From Pseudoroseomonas ludipueritiae (GTDB lineage: Bacteria; Pseudomonadota; Alphaproteobacteria; Acetobacterales; Acetobacteraceae), in NCBI RefSeq assembly GCF_014490445.1, contig NZ_JACTUZ010000007.1:28503-92502 (forward strand): a stretch of 64,000 bases of DNA, in the 5' to 3' direction. The notes below the pieces were generated by a model, which saw only the letters and a program-made list of their open reading frames with translations, made no database searches and was not told the origin of the DNA. The position numbers and the translations under genes are program-made. Positions 8,282 through 16,970 of the stretch are shown piece by piece; position 1 is the stretch's first letter; each line of letters opens with the position of its first letter.

Positions 8282-10441
8282 TTATGATGCCGTGCCCGCC
8301 GCGTCCATGGCTTTCACGCGCTGCGACAGCGCGATCAACGCATCGACCGCCAGCACCCGTCGGCCGGTGCAGATGAGCGGATTGATATCCAGTTCCGTGA
8401 TCGCCGGCTCCGCCGCGACAAGCTCCGCCACCCGGCACAGAATGGCCGCGAGCTGTTCGAGATCCGCCCCCGCGCCCCCGCGAAACCCCTCCAGCAGCGG
8501 GTAGCCGCGCAGGCCGCGCAGCATGCGCTGCGCCTGCTGCAGGCTCAGCGGCGCCGGGGCAACGGCGGTATCCTGCAGCAATTCCACCAGAACGCCGCCG
8601 AGGCCGACAGCAACCACCGGGCCGAAGACCGGGTCCCGCCGCGCGCCGATGATGAGTTCCACACCGCGTGGCACCATCGGCTGCACCAGCATGCCCCGCA
8701 GGCGTGGCTGAGGGGCGATGGCGGCAATCGCGGCCTCGATGCCGGCATAAGCCTCCCGCAGCATGGCGGCGTCACGCAGGTCCAGGCGCACCACGCCGGC
8801 TTCGGTCTTGTGCGGCAGGTCGGGGCTCTCGGCCTTCAAGGCCACGGGGTAGCCGAGACGCCCGGCGGCGCGCAGGGCGGTATCGAGGTCGGGCACCAGT
8901 TCCTCGGGCACCACCGGCAGGCCGCATTCCGCCAGCACCGCCTTGGCCGCCGATTCCGGCAGCACCGCCCCTGGGGCGGAGGCCAGCAGAGCCCCTGCCC
9001 GCGCCAGGGCCGCGGCATCCAGCAGTCGCGTCGGCGCCTCCGCCGGCCGGGTGGCCCAGGTGGCGCGCTCCCGCCAGGCCGCCAGGGCGGCGAAGCAGCG
9101 GTCCATGGAGGAGAAGATGGCGGCGTCCTGCACCGCCTCCGCCGCGCGCAGCACGTCTCCTTCCCGCCGCTCGGCCAGCCAGGGCACGCAGAGGAAGCGG
9201 CCATGGCGGGCGGCGATCCCGGCCATCACCGGGATGCGGGCGGCCGAGAAGGCATAGCCATGGGTATTGGGATACAGCAGCACGCCGTAGCCAGGGTCGG
9301 AGGCCAGGGCATCGGTGCAGGCCAACAGGGCTTCGGCATCGTTCAGCACCTGTGCCGTCAGGTCGCAAGGGTTGCGGGTGGAACCGTATTCCGGAATGCG
9401 CGCGGCCAGCACCGCCGCGGCACCCTCCTCCGGCTGCGGCAGGGATATGCTGTGCCGCTCCGCCGCATCGGCCGCCAGGATGCCGGCGCCACCGGAGGTG
9501 GAGACCACCGCCACCCCGGCACCACGCGGCACCGCCGGGGCCTTGGCGAAGAAGGCTGCCGTTTCGACCAGGGCCGAGAAGTCGTCGACCAGAATGGCCC
9601 CCACCTCGGCCAGTGCGGCGCGCCAGACGGCATGGCCGCCGGCCACGGCCCCGGTATGGGACAGCGCGGCGGCCGCGCCGCCCTCGCCCGAGGCCATCTT
9701 GTGCACCAACAAAGGCTTGCCCGCCCGTGCCGCGCGCCCGGCGGCCGCCAGCATCCGGCGCGGCTCGGCCAAGCCCTCCAGCACGCAGACGATGGCGGCG
9801 CAGCCCGGCTCCTCCGCCAGGTAGGCAACCAGATCTGCGGTATCCAGCCCGGCCGCATTGCCCGAGGTCAGCACATGGCTGACCGCCACGCCGCGCTCCA
9901 CCGCCTGCGCCAGGGCGAAGCCCAGGGCGCCGGACTGGCTGACGATGCCGATGGCGCGCCCCTGCGGCACCAATGGCTTTGGCCCGCCGGAGAACGTGAC
10001 GCCAGCGCCCAGCAGGAAATTTCCGAAGCCCAAGCAATTCGGCCCCAGCAGCGGCAGGCGTCCAGCAAGCGCGCCCACGGCTTCCTGTTCCGCCACACGC
10101 TCCGGCAATCCGGTCTCGGCATAGCCGGCGGCGAAGACCACCGCGCCGCCGGCACTTCGGGCGAGGCAATCCTGCAGCACCGCAGTGACACCCTCCCGTG
10201 GCGCGGCGATGGCGACGCAGTCCGGCGCCGCCGGCAGCGCGGCCAGGGAGGGATAGCAGCGCCGTCCGCCCAACGTGTCGTAGCGCGGATTCACCGGCCA
10301 GATCTCGCCGGTGAAGCCTTCCAGATTTTCCAGCACCCGCGCGCCGAAGGCCCCGGCCCGTGTGCTGGCACCAACCACGGCGATGCTGCGGGGATGCAGC
10401 AACCGCCGCAGCGCGGCATGGGAAGGCAGCGGGCGCGTCAC
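8282..10441 (-). CDS. ADP-forming acyl-CoA ligase, fused alpha-beta (acetate-CoA ligase family)
   Basis: The 719-residue protein contains, in order: a CoA-binding Rossmann domain (SIAVVGASTRAGAFGARVL, about 25-120), a succinyl-CoA-ligase-like domain with LGPNCLGF and SQSGALGF, a segment with SHTGAVAGG carrying the conserved His expected to be phosphorylated, and a C-terminal ATP-grasp domain (ALKAESPDLPHKTEAGVVRL onward, about 510-719). It makes acyl-CoA from acid plus CoA and ATP, giving ADP, or runs in reverse to harvest ATP. The start is GTG at 10441, overlapping the stop of the CoA transferase gene as GTGA, so the two are translationally coupled. Substrate unknown. A paralogue lies at 36807-38918. 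Confidence 0.88.
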   Translation of the reverse strand: MTRPLPSHAALRRLLHPRSIAVVGASTRAGAFGARVLENLEGFTGEIWPVNPRYDTLGGRRCYPSLAALPAAPDCVAIAAPREGVTAVLQDCLARSAGGAVVFAAGYAETGLPERVAEQEAVGALAGRLPLLGPNCLGFGNFLLGAGVTFSGGPKPLVPQGRAIGIVSQSGALGFALAQAVERGVAVSHVLTSGNAAGLDTADLVAYLAEEPGCAAIVCVLEGLAEPRRMLAAAGRAARAGKPLLVHKMASGEGGAAAALSHTGAVAGGHAVWRAALAEVGAILVDDFSALVETAAFFAKAPAVPRGAGVAVVSTSGGAGILAADAAERHSISLPQPEEGAAAVLAARIPEYGSTRNPCDLTAQVLNDAEALLACTDALASDPGYGVLLYPNTHGYAFSAARIPVMAGIAARHGRFLCVPWLAERREGDVLRAAEAVQDAAIFSSMDRCFAALAAWRERATWATRPAEAPTRLLDAAALARAGALLASAPGAVLPESAAKAVLAECGLPVVPEELVPDLDTALRAAGRLGYPVALKAESPDLPHKTEAGVVRLDLRDAAMLREAYAGIEAAIAAIAPQPRLRGMLVQPMVPRGVELIIGARRDPVFGPVVAVGLGGVLVELLQDTAVAPAPLSLQQAQRMLRGLRGYPLLEGFRGGAGADLEQLAAILCRVAELVAAEPAITELDINPLICTGRRVLAVDALIALSQRVKAMDAAGTAS

Positions 10442-11637
10442 GGCTCGGCCGCCGCCCCAGTGCCCAGCCATTCCTCCAGCACTTCCCGCGTGTGCTCGCC
10501 CAGTTGCGGCGGCACGCGGCCGTACTCGACCGGCGTGTCCGAGAAGCGCACCGGGTTAGCCACGAAGGGCATGGTGCCCACGCGCGGATGCGGCATTTCC
10601 TGCCACATGCCACGATGGCGCAACTGCGGGTCCTGCACCGCCGCGCCGAAGTCATTGAGCGGGCCGGAGGAAATGCCGGCTGCGTTCAGCAGATCTACCC
10701 ATTCCCCGGCGGTGCGGGCCAGCAGCGCCTGTTGCAACAGCGGCAGCAGTTCCGTCTTATGCGCCATGCGCTGGCGATTGGTCGCGAAGCGCGGGTCGGC
10801 GGGCACTTCCGGCACACCGATCACGGTGCAGAACTGCGCGAACTGCCGGTCGTTGCCCACCGCCACCATCAGCGGCCGGTCGGCGGTATCGAAGCTCTGC
10901 CAGGGCGTGTTGATCTGGGAGGCAGTGCCGGCGCGCACCGGCATCTTGCCGGAGATCATGTAGTTCATCGCGATATGCGAATGCGCCGCCACCTGCGCGT
11001 CCAGCAGCGCCAGGTCGATATGCTGGCCCTTGCCGGAGACGGTATCCCGGTGGTGCAGCGCCGCCAGGATGGCGATGGTGGCATAGAAGCCGGCATTGAT
11101 GTCCGACACGCTATAGCCCACCAGCGCCGGCCCGGCGCCGGGTGCGCCATCCGGATTGCCGGTGACGCTCAGCAAGCCGCTCATGGCCTGGAAGATCGGG
11201 TCATAGCCCGGCAGTGCGGCGTAGGGGCCGTCTTGCCCGAAGCCGGTGATGGAGCAGTAGATCAGCTGCGGGTTCACCTGGGCCAGCGAGGCGTAGTCCA
11301 GCCCATAGCGCGCGAGGCCGCCGGCCTTGAAGTTCTCGATGAAGACATCCGCCTTGCCGGCCAGCGCTCGCAGGTCCGCCTGCCCTTCCGGCGTCGCGAT
11401 ATCCAGCGCCACCGAGCGCTTGCCGCGGTTCATCGCCAGGAAGGAGGAGGTATCGCCGGTCTCCCTGCCCTCCGCGTCCTTCTGCGGAAAGCCCATTCGC
11501 CGCACGTCGTCGCCGCCTTTCGGGTGCTCGACCTTCACGACTTCCGCGCCGAAGTCGGCCAGGATCTGCGCCGCCCAGGGGCCGGCGAAGATGCGCGTCA
11601 TGTCCAGCACGCGGATGCGCGGCAGCGGGCCGCTCAT
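10438..11637 (-). CDS. Family III (CaiB/BaiF) CoA transferase, copy 1
   Basis: A 399-residue family III CoA transferase. It opens with IRVLDMTRIFAGPWAAQILADFGAEV, contains NRGKRSVALDI and CSITGFGQDGPY, and has D179 (SDINAG), which aligns with the aspartate that carries the CoA-thioester intermediate in formyl-CoA transferase and is the catalytic Asp of the racemase relatives. It moves CoA between carboxylic acids. Its start overlaps the upstream acyl-CoA dehydrogenase stop as ATGA and its stop overlaps the ligase start as GTGA. That makes a tightly coupled dehydrogenase-transferase-ligase unit. About 45% of positions by eye match the second copy at 14227-15465, so they may handle different acids. 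Confidence 0.9.
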   Translation of the reverse strand: MSGPLPRIRVLDMTRIFAGPWAAQILADFGAEVVKVEHPKGGDDVRRMGFPQKDAEGRETGDTSSFLAMNRGKRSVALDIATPEGQADLRALAGKADVFIENFKAGGLARYGLDYASLAQVNPQLIYCSITGFGQDGPYAALPGYDPIFQAMSGLLSVTGNPDGAPGAGPALVGYSVSDINAGFYATIAILAALHHRDTVSGKGQHIDLALLDAQVAAHSHIAMNYMISGKMPVRAGTASQINTPWQSFDTADRPLMVAVGNDRQFAQFCTVIGVPEVPADPRFATNRQRMAHKTELLPLLQQALLARTAGEWVDLLNAAGISSGPLNDFGAAVQDPQLRHRGMWQEMPHPRVGTMPFVANPVRFSDTPVEYGRVPPQLGEHTREVLEEWLGTGAAAEP

Positions 11638-12797
11638 GCCGGCAGGTCCAGCACGTTGCGCGCCAGGATGTTGCGCAGGATCTCGGAGGAACCGCCAAAG
11701 ATAGTGGAAGGCCGCGCCAGCAGGAACTGCCCGGCAGGGTGCAGGCCCTCGCCCGGCATCGGGTCCAGCAGGCCCGCGTTCTCGCCGGCGATCTCCAGCA
11801 TGGCGTCCGTGATGCGCTGGAAGAGTTCCGTCTGCACGATCTTCAGGATTGAGACATCGGGGCCCAGCGTTTCCCCGCGCTTCAGCTTCGCCACGAAGGA
11901 TTCATAGAGTTCCTTCAGGTCCGCCAGTTCCATGCTGAAGCGGGCATACTGGTCCAGGAAGGCAGGGTCCTGGTCCTTGCCCACCGCCACAGCTATGGCC
12001 TTCAGCCGCGCCAGCCCGTTGGAGGAGAGCTTGGGGGAGCCGATGGCGATGCGCTCGAAGCCCAGCAGCGCCTTGGCATAGGTCCAGCCCTGGTTGACCT
12101 CGCCCACCACCATGTCCTTAGGCACGCGGACATTGTCGAAGAAGACCTCGCAGAACTCGTCATGCAGGTCGAGATTGATGATCGGCCGCACCGAGACGCC
12201 CGGCGCATCCATCGGCAGCAGCAGGAAGGAAATGCCCTGCTGCTTCTTGCCCGATTTGTCGGTGCGGGCGAGCACAAAAATCCAGTTGGCGTCGTTGGCC
12301 AGCGTGATCCAGGTCTTCTGGCCGTTCAGCACCCAGTGGTCGCCGGCATCCGCCGCATCCAGCCGCAGCGCCGCGAGGTCGGAACCGGCGTTCGGCTCGG
12401 AATAACCCTGGCACCAGATATCCTCGCCCGAGAGGATGCGTGGCAGGAAGCGCTGCTTCTGCTCCTCCGTTCCGTGCTTGATCAGCATCGGGCCGAGCAT
12501 GATCAGGCCCATGTCGCTGACACGGGCGCAGCCGTGGCGCTCCAGTTCCTCGATCATGATGAGCTGCTTGGTGGCGCCGAGGCCTATGCCGCCGTATTCA
12601 CGCGGCCAGTTCGGTGCCAGCCAGCCCTGGCGGGAAAGCGCCATGTACCAGGGCTTGTTCTCGTGCCAGTGCAGGCGGCGGCGCGGGAAGCGCATCTCGG
12701 GCGGGTAGTTCGCCTCGATCCAGCGGCGCACATGCAGGCGGAAGGCGTTGTCTTCCATCTGGTCCAGCGCCTCGGGCGGCAGCGTGTCCTGGTCCAT
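11634..12797 (-). CDS. Acyl-CoA dehydrogenase, large-subunit type
   Basis: A 387-residue flavoprotein with complete acyl-CoA dehydrogenase architecture. The N-terminal helical domain has PNWPREYGGIGLG, the mid-domain signature is CQGYSEPNAGSDLA, the FAD contact region is WVLNGQKTWITLANDANW, and the C-terminal domain ends in STIFGGSSEILRNILAR. It catalyses alpha,beta-dehydrogenation of an acyl-CoA, passing electrons to ETF. The long hydrophilic insert LPMDAPGVSVRPIINLDLHDEF is of the kind found in dehydrogenases of dicarboxyl-CoA or branched substrates, though that is a weak pointer. ATGA overlap with the following CoA transferase; four bases separate it from the upstream crotonase gene. Confidence 0.9.
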   Translation of the reverse strand: MDQDTLPPEALDQMEDNAFRLHVRRWIEANYPPEMRFPRRRLHWHENKPWYMALSRQGWLAPNWPREYGGIGLGATKQLIMIEELERHGCARVSDMGLIMLGPMLIKHGTEEQKQRFLPRILSGEDIWCQGYSEPNAGSDLAALRLDAADAGDHWVLNGQKTWITLANDANWIFVLARTDKSGKKQQGISFLLLPMDAPGVSVRPIINLDLHDEFCEVFFDNVRVPKDMVVGEVNQGWTYAKALLGFERIAIGSPKLSSNGLARLKAIAVAVGKDQDPAFLDQYARFSMELADLKELYESFVAKLKRGETLGPDVSILKIVQTELFQRITDAMLEIAGENAGLLDPMPGEGLHPAGQFLLARPSTIFGGSSEILRNILARNVLDLPA

Positions 12798-12801
12798 GCT
12801 G

Positions 12802-13602
12802 TCAGACTCCCTTGAAGACGGCGGGGCGCTTCTCCATGAAGGCGCGTTGCGCCTCCTTGGTATCCTCGGCGCTGGAGAGGGCCGCCGTCTGCGTCTGCTC
12901 GAAACGGTAGCCTTCGTGCAGCGGCATTTCCTCGGTCAGGAAGAAGGAGCGCTTGGCCGCTTGCACCGCCAGCGGGCTCTTGGCCGCGATCTGCTTCGCG
13001 ATGGCCTGCGCTTCCGCCAGCAGCCGGTCCTTAGGCAGGCAGGCGGAGGCGACATTCATCCGCAGCAGTTCCGGCCCCGGAATACGGCGGGCGGTATAGA
13101 TCATCAGCCGCGCATCGGACTGCGAGAAGAAGCGCAGGATATGCCGCACGCCGCCGGCGAGGCCGACATCCACCTCAGTCATGGCGAAGAAGGCTTCTTC
13201 CGCCACCAGCACGATGTCACAGCACAGCGCCAGCACGCAGCCCGCGCCGATGGCCGGGCCATTGACGGCGGCGATGACCGGCTTGCCGCATTCCATCACG
13301 GCGTCGAAGGCGGCACGCACCCGGCGGTTGTGGCCGGGATAGGCACCGGCCTCGCCGGCCAGGTTCGGCCGCTCCCGCAGGTCGGCGCCGGCGGAGAAGG
13401 CACGGCCCTCGCCAGTCAGCACCACGGCGCGCACCTCGCGCGTGTCGTGCAGCACGTCGAAGATGCGCGGCAACTCGTCGCGGAAGATGCGATCCTGCGC
13501 ATTCACTGGCGGGGCCGTCATGGTGACGGTGGCGACATGGTCTTCCAGCGTCACGGAGAAGCGCTGCAGGTCCTCAAGGCCCTTGATCGGCGCGGCGCTC
13601 AT
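12802..13602 (-). CDS. Enoyl-CoA hydratase/isomerase (crotonase) family protein
   Basis: A 266-residue crotonase-fold enzyme. The two oxyanion-hole segments are RAFSAGADL and AIGAGCVLAL. Of the two acidic residues used by classical hydratases, the first position is Val123 (GCVLA instead of GCELA) while the second, E143 in AMTEVDVGLAGG, is kept. A single-Glu active site is common in crotonase members that are isomerases, hydrolases or lyases. The true reaction is therefore open, though a hydration step after the acyl-CoA dehydrogenase remains the default guess. Its start overlaps the CMD-family gene stop as ATGA. Confidence 0.85.
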   Translation of the reverse strand: MSAAPIKGLEDLQRFSVTLEDHVATVTMTAPPVNAQDRIFRDELPRIFDVLHDTREVRAVVLTGEGRAFSAGADLRERPNLAGEAGAYPGHNRRVRAAFDAVMECGKPVIAAVNGPAIGAGCVLALCCDIVLVAEEAFFAMTEVDVGLAGGVRHILRFFSQSDARLMIYTARRIPGPELLRMNVASACLPKDRLLAEAQAIAKQIAAKSPLAVQAAKRSFFLTEEMPLHEGYRFEQTQTAALSSAEDTKEAQRAFMEKRPAVFKGV

Positions 13603-14207
13603 TCGGCGGCATCCGCGTGACTGCGGGCGGGCGGCAGCGGGAAGAGGCCCTCCGCCGGCGCCTGCACCGGTTCCGCGACGCCGTCCGGCAGCGGGATCTC
13701 ATGCGCGTTCAGCGTCATGGAGACCATGGTGTAATAGCCGATGACGCCGGTCAGCTCGACCACGCCGCGCGCGCCCCAGCGGCGCTCCACCGCGTGATAG
13801 GCGGCCTCGTCCACGCGGCCATGCAGTTGCAGCTGGCGGGCGTATTCGTAGATGGCGGCGTCATCGGCATCGCCGAAAAGCGGTGCCTCGCCGTTGCGGA
13901 TCGCCTCGATCACCGCATCCGGCAGGCCGGCGGCGGCGGCGGCGCGGGCATGCACCCACCATTCGATCTGGCTGCTCCAGCGGCGGCCGGTCACGATGAT
14001 GGCCAGCTCGTTCAGCCGCGGCGGCAGGCAGGTGCCGAAGCGCAGGAACTCGCCCAGCTTCGACCAGCGGTCGGCAAGGTCGGGGCTGTGGATCACGGCG
14101 CGCAGCGGGCCGATCATCTGCCCGCGCGGGCCGGACACCACGGCGTCATGAACGCGAAGCTGTTCCGGCGACATCTCGGCCGGCGAGGGCAAGGGGATAC
14201 GCGGCAT
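13599..14207 (-). CDS. Carboxymuconolactone decarboxylase (CMD/AhpD-like) family protein
   Basis: A 202-residue all-helical protein of the CMD family. It shows LPPRLNELAIIVTGRRWSSQ followed by EWWVHARAAAAAGLPDAVIEAI and GVVELTGVIGYYTMVSMTLNAHEIPLP. It lacks the CxxC redox pair of AhpD peroxidases, so peroxidase activity is unlikely; members of this group often accompany CoA- or lactone-metabolising genes without a proven reaction. The start MPRIPLPSPAE is chosen by family match. A close relative lies at 59693-60241, with the same N-terminal (MPRL..P..MTPEQ) and C-terminal pattern, in another catabolic cluster. Couples to the crotonase gene by an ATGA overlap. Confidence 0.85.
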   Translation of the reverse strand: MPRIPLPSPAEMSPEQLRVHDAVVSGPRGQMIGPLRAVIHSPDLADRWSKLGEFLRFGTCLPPRLNELAIIVTGRRWSSQIEWWVHARAAAAAGLPDAVIEAIRNGEAPLFGDADDAAIYEYARQLQLHGRVDEAAYHAVERRWGARGVVELTGVIGYYTMVSMTLNAHEIPLPDGVAEPVQAPAEGLFPLPPARSHADAAE

Positions 14208-14226
14208 CAGTGTTTCTTCCTCGGCC

Positions 14227-15465
14227 TCAGACAATTCCACGGGATTGAAGGTCCTGGCGGCGGGCGGCATCCAGGCCCAGCTCTTCCAGGATCTCGGCGG
14301 TATGCTGGCCCAGCAGCGGCGGCGGGCGCTCGAAGGCCAGCGGGTTGGTGGCGAAGCGCATCGGGCTGACCACCTGCGGCACGGTGCCGGCCAGCGGATG
14401 CGGCAGGTGCCGCAGCATCTGCCGGTGCTGGATCTGCGGGTCCTCGAAGACCTGCGGGATCTCGTTGATGGGGGCGCAGGGCACGCCTGCGGCATCCAGC
14501 TTCGCCGCAAGTTCGGCGCGCGTGAAATCCGCGAAGCGGGCAGTCAGCAGCGGCGTCAGTTCCGCGTTGTTGCGCACGCGGTCGGGGTTCTTCGCGAAGC
14601 GGGCGTCGGTGGCCCATTCCGGCCGGCCCAGCGCCTCGCAGAGCTTCACGAACTGCCCGTCATTGCCCACTGCCAGCACCAGATGCCCATCAGCGCAGGC
14701 GAAGACATCCTGCGGCTGGATGTTCGGGTGGCGGTTGCCGCCGCGCTTCGGCGTGCGGCCGGAGACCAGCCAGTTCATGGCCTGATTGGCCAGGAAGGCC
14801 GATTGCACGTCCAGCATGGCGAGGTCGATGGTCTCGCCCTCCCCGCTCTCCGCCCGCCGCGCCAGGGCGGCCAGGACGGATACGGCGGCGTACATGCCGG
14901 TCATCAGGTCCACGATGGGTACGCCGACCTTCTGCGGGCCGCCGCCGGGCATGTCGTCCCGCTCGCCGGTCACGCTCATCAGCCCACCCATGGCCTGGAT
15001 GGCGAAGTCATAGGCGGCCTGGTCGGCGCGCGGCCCGTCCTGGCCGAAGCCGGTGACGGAGCAATAGATCAGGCGCGGGTTGACGGCGCGGAGCGAGGCG
15101 GCATCCAGCCCATACTTCGCCAGGGCGCCGGCCTTGAAGTTCTCCAGCACGATATCGGCGGACTTGGCCAGTTCGCGGATGATGGCCTGCCCTTCGGGCT
15201 TGGCCATGTCCACGGTGACGGAACGCTTGCCGCGATTGACGGAGAGGAAATAGCCGGCCTCCCGCGTCGGCTGGCCATCCTGGTCCTTCAGGAAAGGCGG
15301 GCCCCAGGAGCGGGTGTCGTCGCCAGCGCCCGGCCGCTCCACCTTGATCACATCGGCGCCAAGGTCGGCCAGGATCTGCGTGGCCCAGGGCGCGGCCATG
15401 ATCCGGCTGAGGTCCAGCACCCGCACATGCGCCAGCGGGCCCTGGCGCTTCGGTGCCTCAGTCAT
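14227..15465 (-). CDS. Family III (CaiB/BaiF) CoA transferase, copy 2
   Basis: A 412-residue CaiB/BaiF protein with VRVLDLSRIMAAPWATQILADLGADV, VNRGKRSVTVDMAKPEGQ, CSVTGFGQDGP and D186 (IVDLMTG) as the predicted covalent-intermediate aspartate. It differs from copy 1 in the residues around the acyl pocket and has a longer C-terminus. It overlaps the glutathione S-transferase gene by eight bases upstream and is 19 bases from the CMD gene downstream, so it is embedded in the operon. Two CoA transferases in one run suggest either two acids are activated or that one primes and the other recycles CoA. Neither acid can be named from sequence. Confidence 0.9.
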   Translation of the reverse strand: MTEAPKRQGPLAHVRVLDLSRIMAAPWATQILADLGADVIKVERPGAGDDTRSWGPPFLKDQDGQPTREAGYFLSVNRGKRSVTVDMAKPEGQAIIRELAKSADIVLENFKAGALAKYGLDAASLRAVNPRLIYCSVTGFGQDGPRADQAAYDFAIQAMGGLMSVTGERDDMPGGGPQKVGVPIVDLMTGMYAAVSVLAALARRAESGEGETIDLAMLDVQSAFLANQAMNWLVSGRTPKRGGNRHPNIQPQDVFACADGHLVLAVGNDGQFVKLCEALGRPEWATDARFAKNPDRVRNNAELTPLLTARFADFTRAELAAKLDAAGVPCAPINEIPQVFEDPQIQHRQMLRHLPHPLAGTVPQVVSPMRFATNPLAFERPPPLLGQHTAEILEELGLDAARRQDLQSRGIV

Positions 15466-16087
15466 CGACGGCTTCCGTGGCCTGGGCGGAGGGACGGGCG
15501 CGGAAGGTGTCGTGCCAGGCGGTCAGCGCCGGGCGGCCTTCGCGCCAGCCGAGGTCAGGGAAGCGGAAATCGAGATAGGAGAGCGCGCAGCCGATGGAGA
15601 TATGGCCGATGTCGAAGGGCAGCGCCGCCAGGGCGGGTGCGTCCTTCTCCAGCCGCGCCAGGGTGGCCTCGGTCTTGGTGGCGAAGCTCTTGAGCCATTC
15701 CTCGGTCTGCTGCGCGGCAGGCTTGTCCCGCTCGTTGCGCCAGAGGATCAGCAGGTCCAGGAAGCCGGTGCCCAGGGCATGCCGCGTCAGCGCCGCCCAG
15801 CGCTCTGGCCCTGCCGGCGGGAACAGGCCGCCGCCTGCCATGTGGTCCAGGTATTCGCAAATGGTCAGGGAGTCGAAGATCGCCGAGCCATCCGGCAGCA
15901 CCAGGGTCGGGATCTTGCTCAGCGGGTTGTCGGGCAGCAGGTCCTGGTTGGGCATGCCCATGCGCACCACGGTGCGCACCCGCGTGATCCGGTCCTCCAG
16001 CCCCAGCTCATGCGCCGCCACCATCACCTTGCGGACGAAGGGGGAGCGCGGGGACCAGTGCAGCGTCAGGCTTGAATCGGCAGTCAT
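15458..16087 (-). CDS. Glutathione S-transferase family protein
   Basis: A 209-residue protein with a thioredoxin-fold N-terminal domain (LTLHWSPRSPFVRKVMVAAHELGL; the glutathione-contact segment IPTLVLPDGSAIFDSLTICEYLD) and an all-helical C-terminal domain (about 88-205). The SPRSPFVRK motif places Ser where catalytic Ser or Cys sits in bacterial GSTs. Such GSTs in catabolic operons act as isomerases, dehalogenases or detoxifiers of reactive acyl intermediates; which applies here is unknown. It is the first gene after the promoter region at 16088-16167, so it leads the transcript that continues through the two CoA transferases, the dehydrogenase and the ligase. Confidence 0.85.
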   Translation of the reverse strand: MTADSSLTLHWSPRSPFVRKVMVAAHELGLEDRITRVRTVVRMGMPNQDLLPDNPLSKIPTLVLPDGSAIFDSLTICEYLDHMAGGGLFPPAGPERWAALTRHALGTGFLDLLILWRNERDKPAAQQTEEWLKSFATKTEATLARLEKDAPALAALPFDIGHISIGCALSYLDFRFPDLGWREGRPALTAWHDTFRARPSAQATEAVDD

Positions 16088-16102
16088 CAGGCCGCATCCT
16101 CC

Positions 16103-16134
16103 AAAAGGTCTTTAGGTCATTTGTATAACCTTTT
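16103..16134. promoter_or_regulatory. Candidate GntR operator and promoter region ahead of the GST-led operon
   Basis: In the 80-base gap between gntR and the GST gene, AAAAGGT (16103-16109) and ACCTTTT (16128-16134) form a perfect 7-bp inverted repeat. Inside it sit CTTTAGG (16110-16116) and GTATAA (16123-16128). The same two elements occur ahead of the fumarase-like gene pair at 19485-19497. The block is strikingly AT-rich for this genome. The regulator encoded immediately upstream is the obvious candidate to bind it. Confidence 0.5.
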
Positions 16135-16167
16135 AGACTTGGAGGAAGACGAGGTCCAGCCCTGGCG

Positions 16168-16938
16168 CTACTTCAACTTGATGTCGATCCGCACGGTATC
16201 GCCGCGATAGATACCGTCCGCCACCAGCACCAGCACGCCATTGGCATCCACCGCCGCGCGATGCACCAGCGCCACCGGGGCATTCAGCGGCACCTGCAGC
16301 GCGGCGGCCGTTTCCACATCGGCCGTGCCGATGGTCAGGGTCTGGCGGGCATCCACGATCTTCACGCCCTCCAGCCCCGCCACCAGCCGCAGCGCGGTCT
16401 TGCTGCGGAGGTCCTCCGGCGTCACCAGCGGCGCCAGCCGCTCATCCAGATAGACATCGGCCAGCAGGAAGGGGCGGCCATCGCGCCAGTGGCGGCGGCG
16501 GATATGGCGATAGGCCGGCGCCGGCTCCCCGATGGTGTCGGGCAGCGTGCTGCCGGGCACGTCGCCCTCCTCTCCCAGGATCTCGATCTCGGCGCCTTCG
16601 CGGGAGCGGAGCAGGCCGTTCCAGTCCGTCTCCACCGCGCACCAGATCGGGCTTTCCGGCCCCTTGCGCACGAAGGTGCCCTTGGCGCGGTAGCGCTCGA
16701 TCAGCCCTTCCTGCTCCAGCTGCCCCAGAGCCTGGCGGATGGTGGCGCGGGCCACGCCACATTCTGCGGCCAGGTCGTCCACCGTGGGGATCTGCTGGCC
16801 CAGCTTCCAGGTCCCCTGCTCAATCCGCCGGCGGAAGAGCGTGGCCAACTGGATGTAGCGGGAGACGGCGCTGCGGCTGAGATCGACCTTGCCGGTCGTG
16901 GTGGCACCGCCGGAGGGTCGGGTGGTGATCGGGTCCAT
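16168..16938 (-). CDS. GntR-family regulator, HutC type with UTRA domain
   Basis: A 256-residue regulator. The winged helix (about 25-95) contains YIQLATLFRRRIEQGTWKLG, QIPTVDDLAAECGVARATIR and QALGQLEQEGLIERYRAKGTF. The C-terminal UTRA ligand domain (about 110-250) contains YRHIRRRHWRDGRPFLLADVYLDERLAPLV. HutC-type regulators usually repress a neighbouring catabolic operon and release it on binding a small acid. The start MDPITTRPSG is supported by AGAAGG five bases upstream. It sits between the hydroxyacid dehydrogenase and GST genes, with an AT-rich inverted repeat just downstream and a related element ahead of the hydro-lyase pair, so it probably controls both halves of the 6166-19432 run. 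Confidence 0.9.
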   Translation of the reverse strand: MDPITTRPSGGATTTGKVDLSRSAVSRYIQLATLFRRRIEQGTWKLGQQIPTVDDLAAECGVARATIRQALGQLEQEGLIERYRAKGTFVRKGPESPIWCAVETDWNGLLRSREGAEIEILGEEGDVPGSTLPDTIGEPAPAYRHIRRRHWRDGRPFLLADVYLDERLAPLVTPEDLRSKTALRLVAGLEGVKIVDARQTLTIGTADVETAAALQVPLNAPVALVHRAAVDANGVLVLVADGIYRGDTVRIDIKLK

Positions 16939-16970
16939 GCCGCCTTCTCTCATACCCAGGGGGCGCTGCG

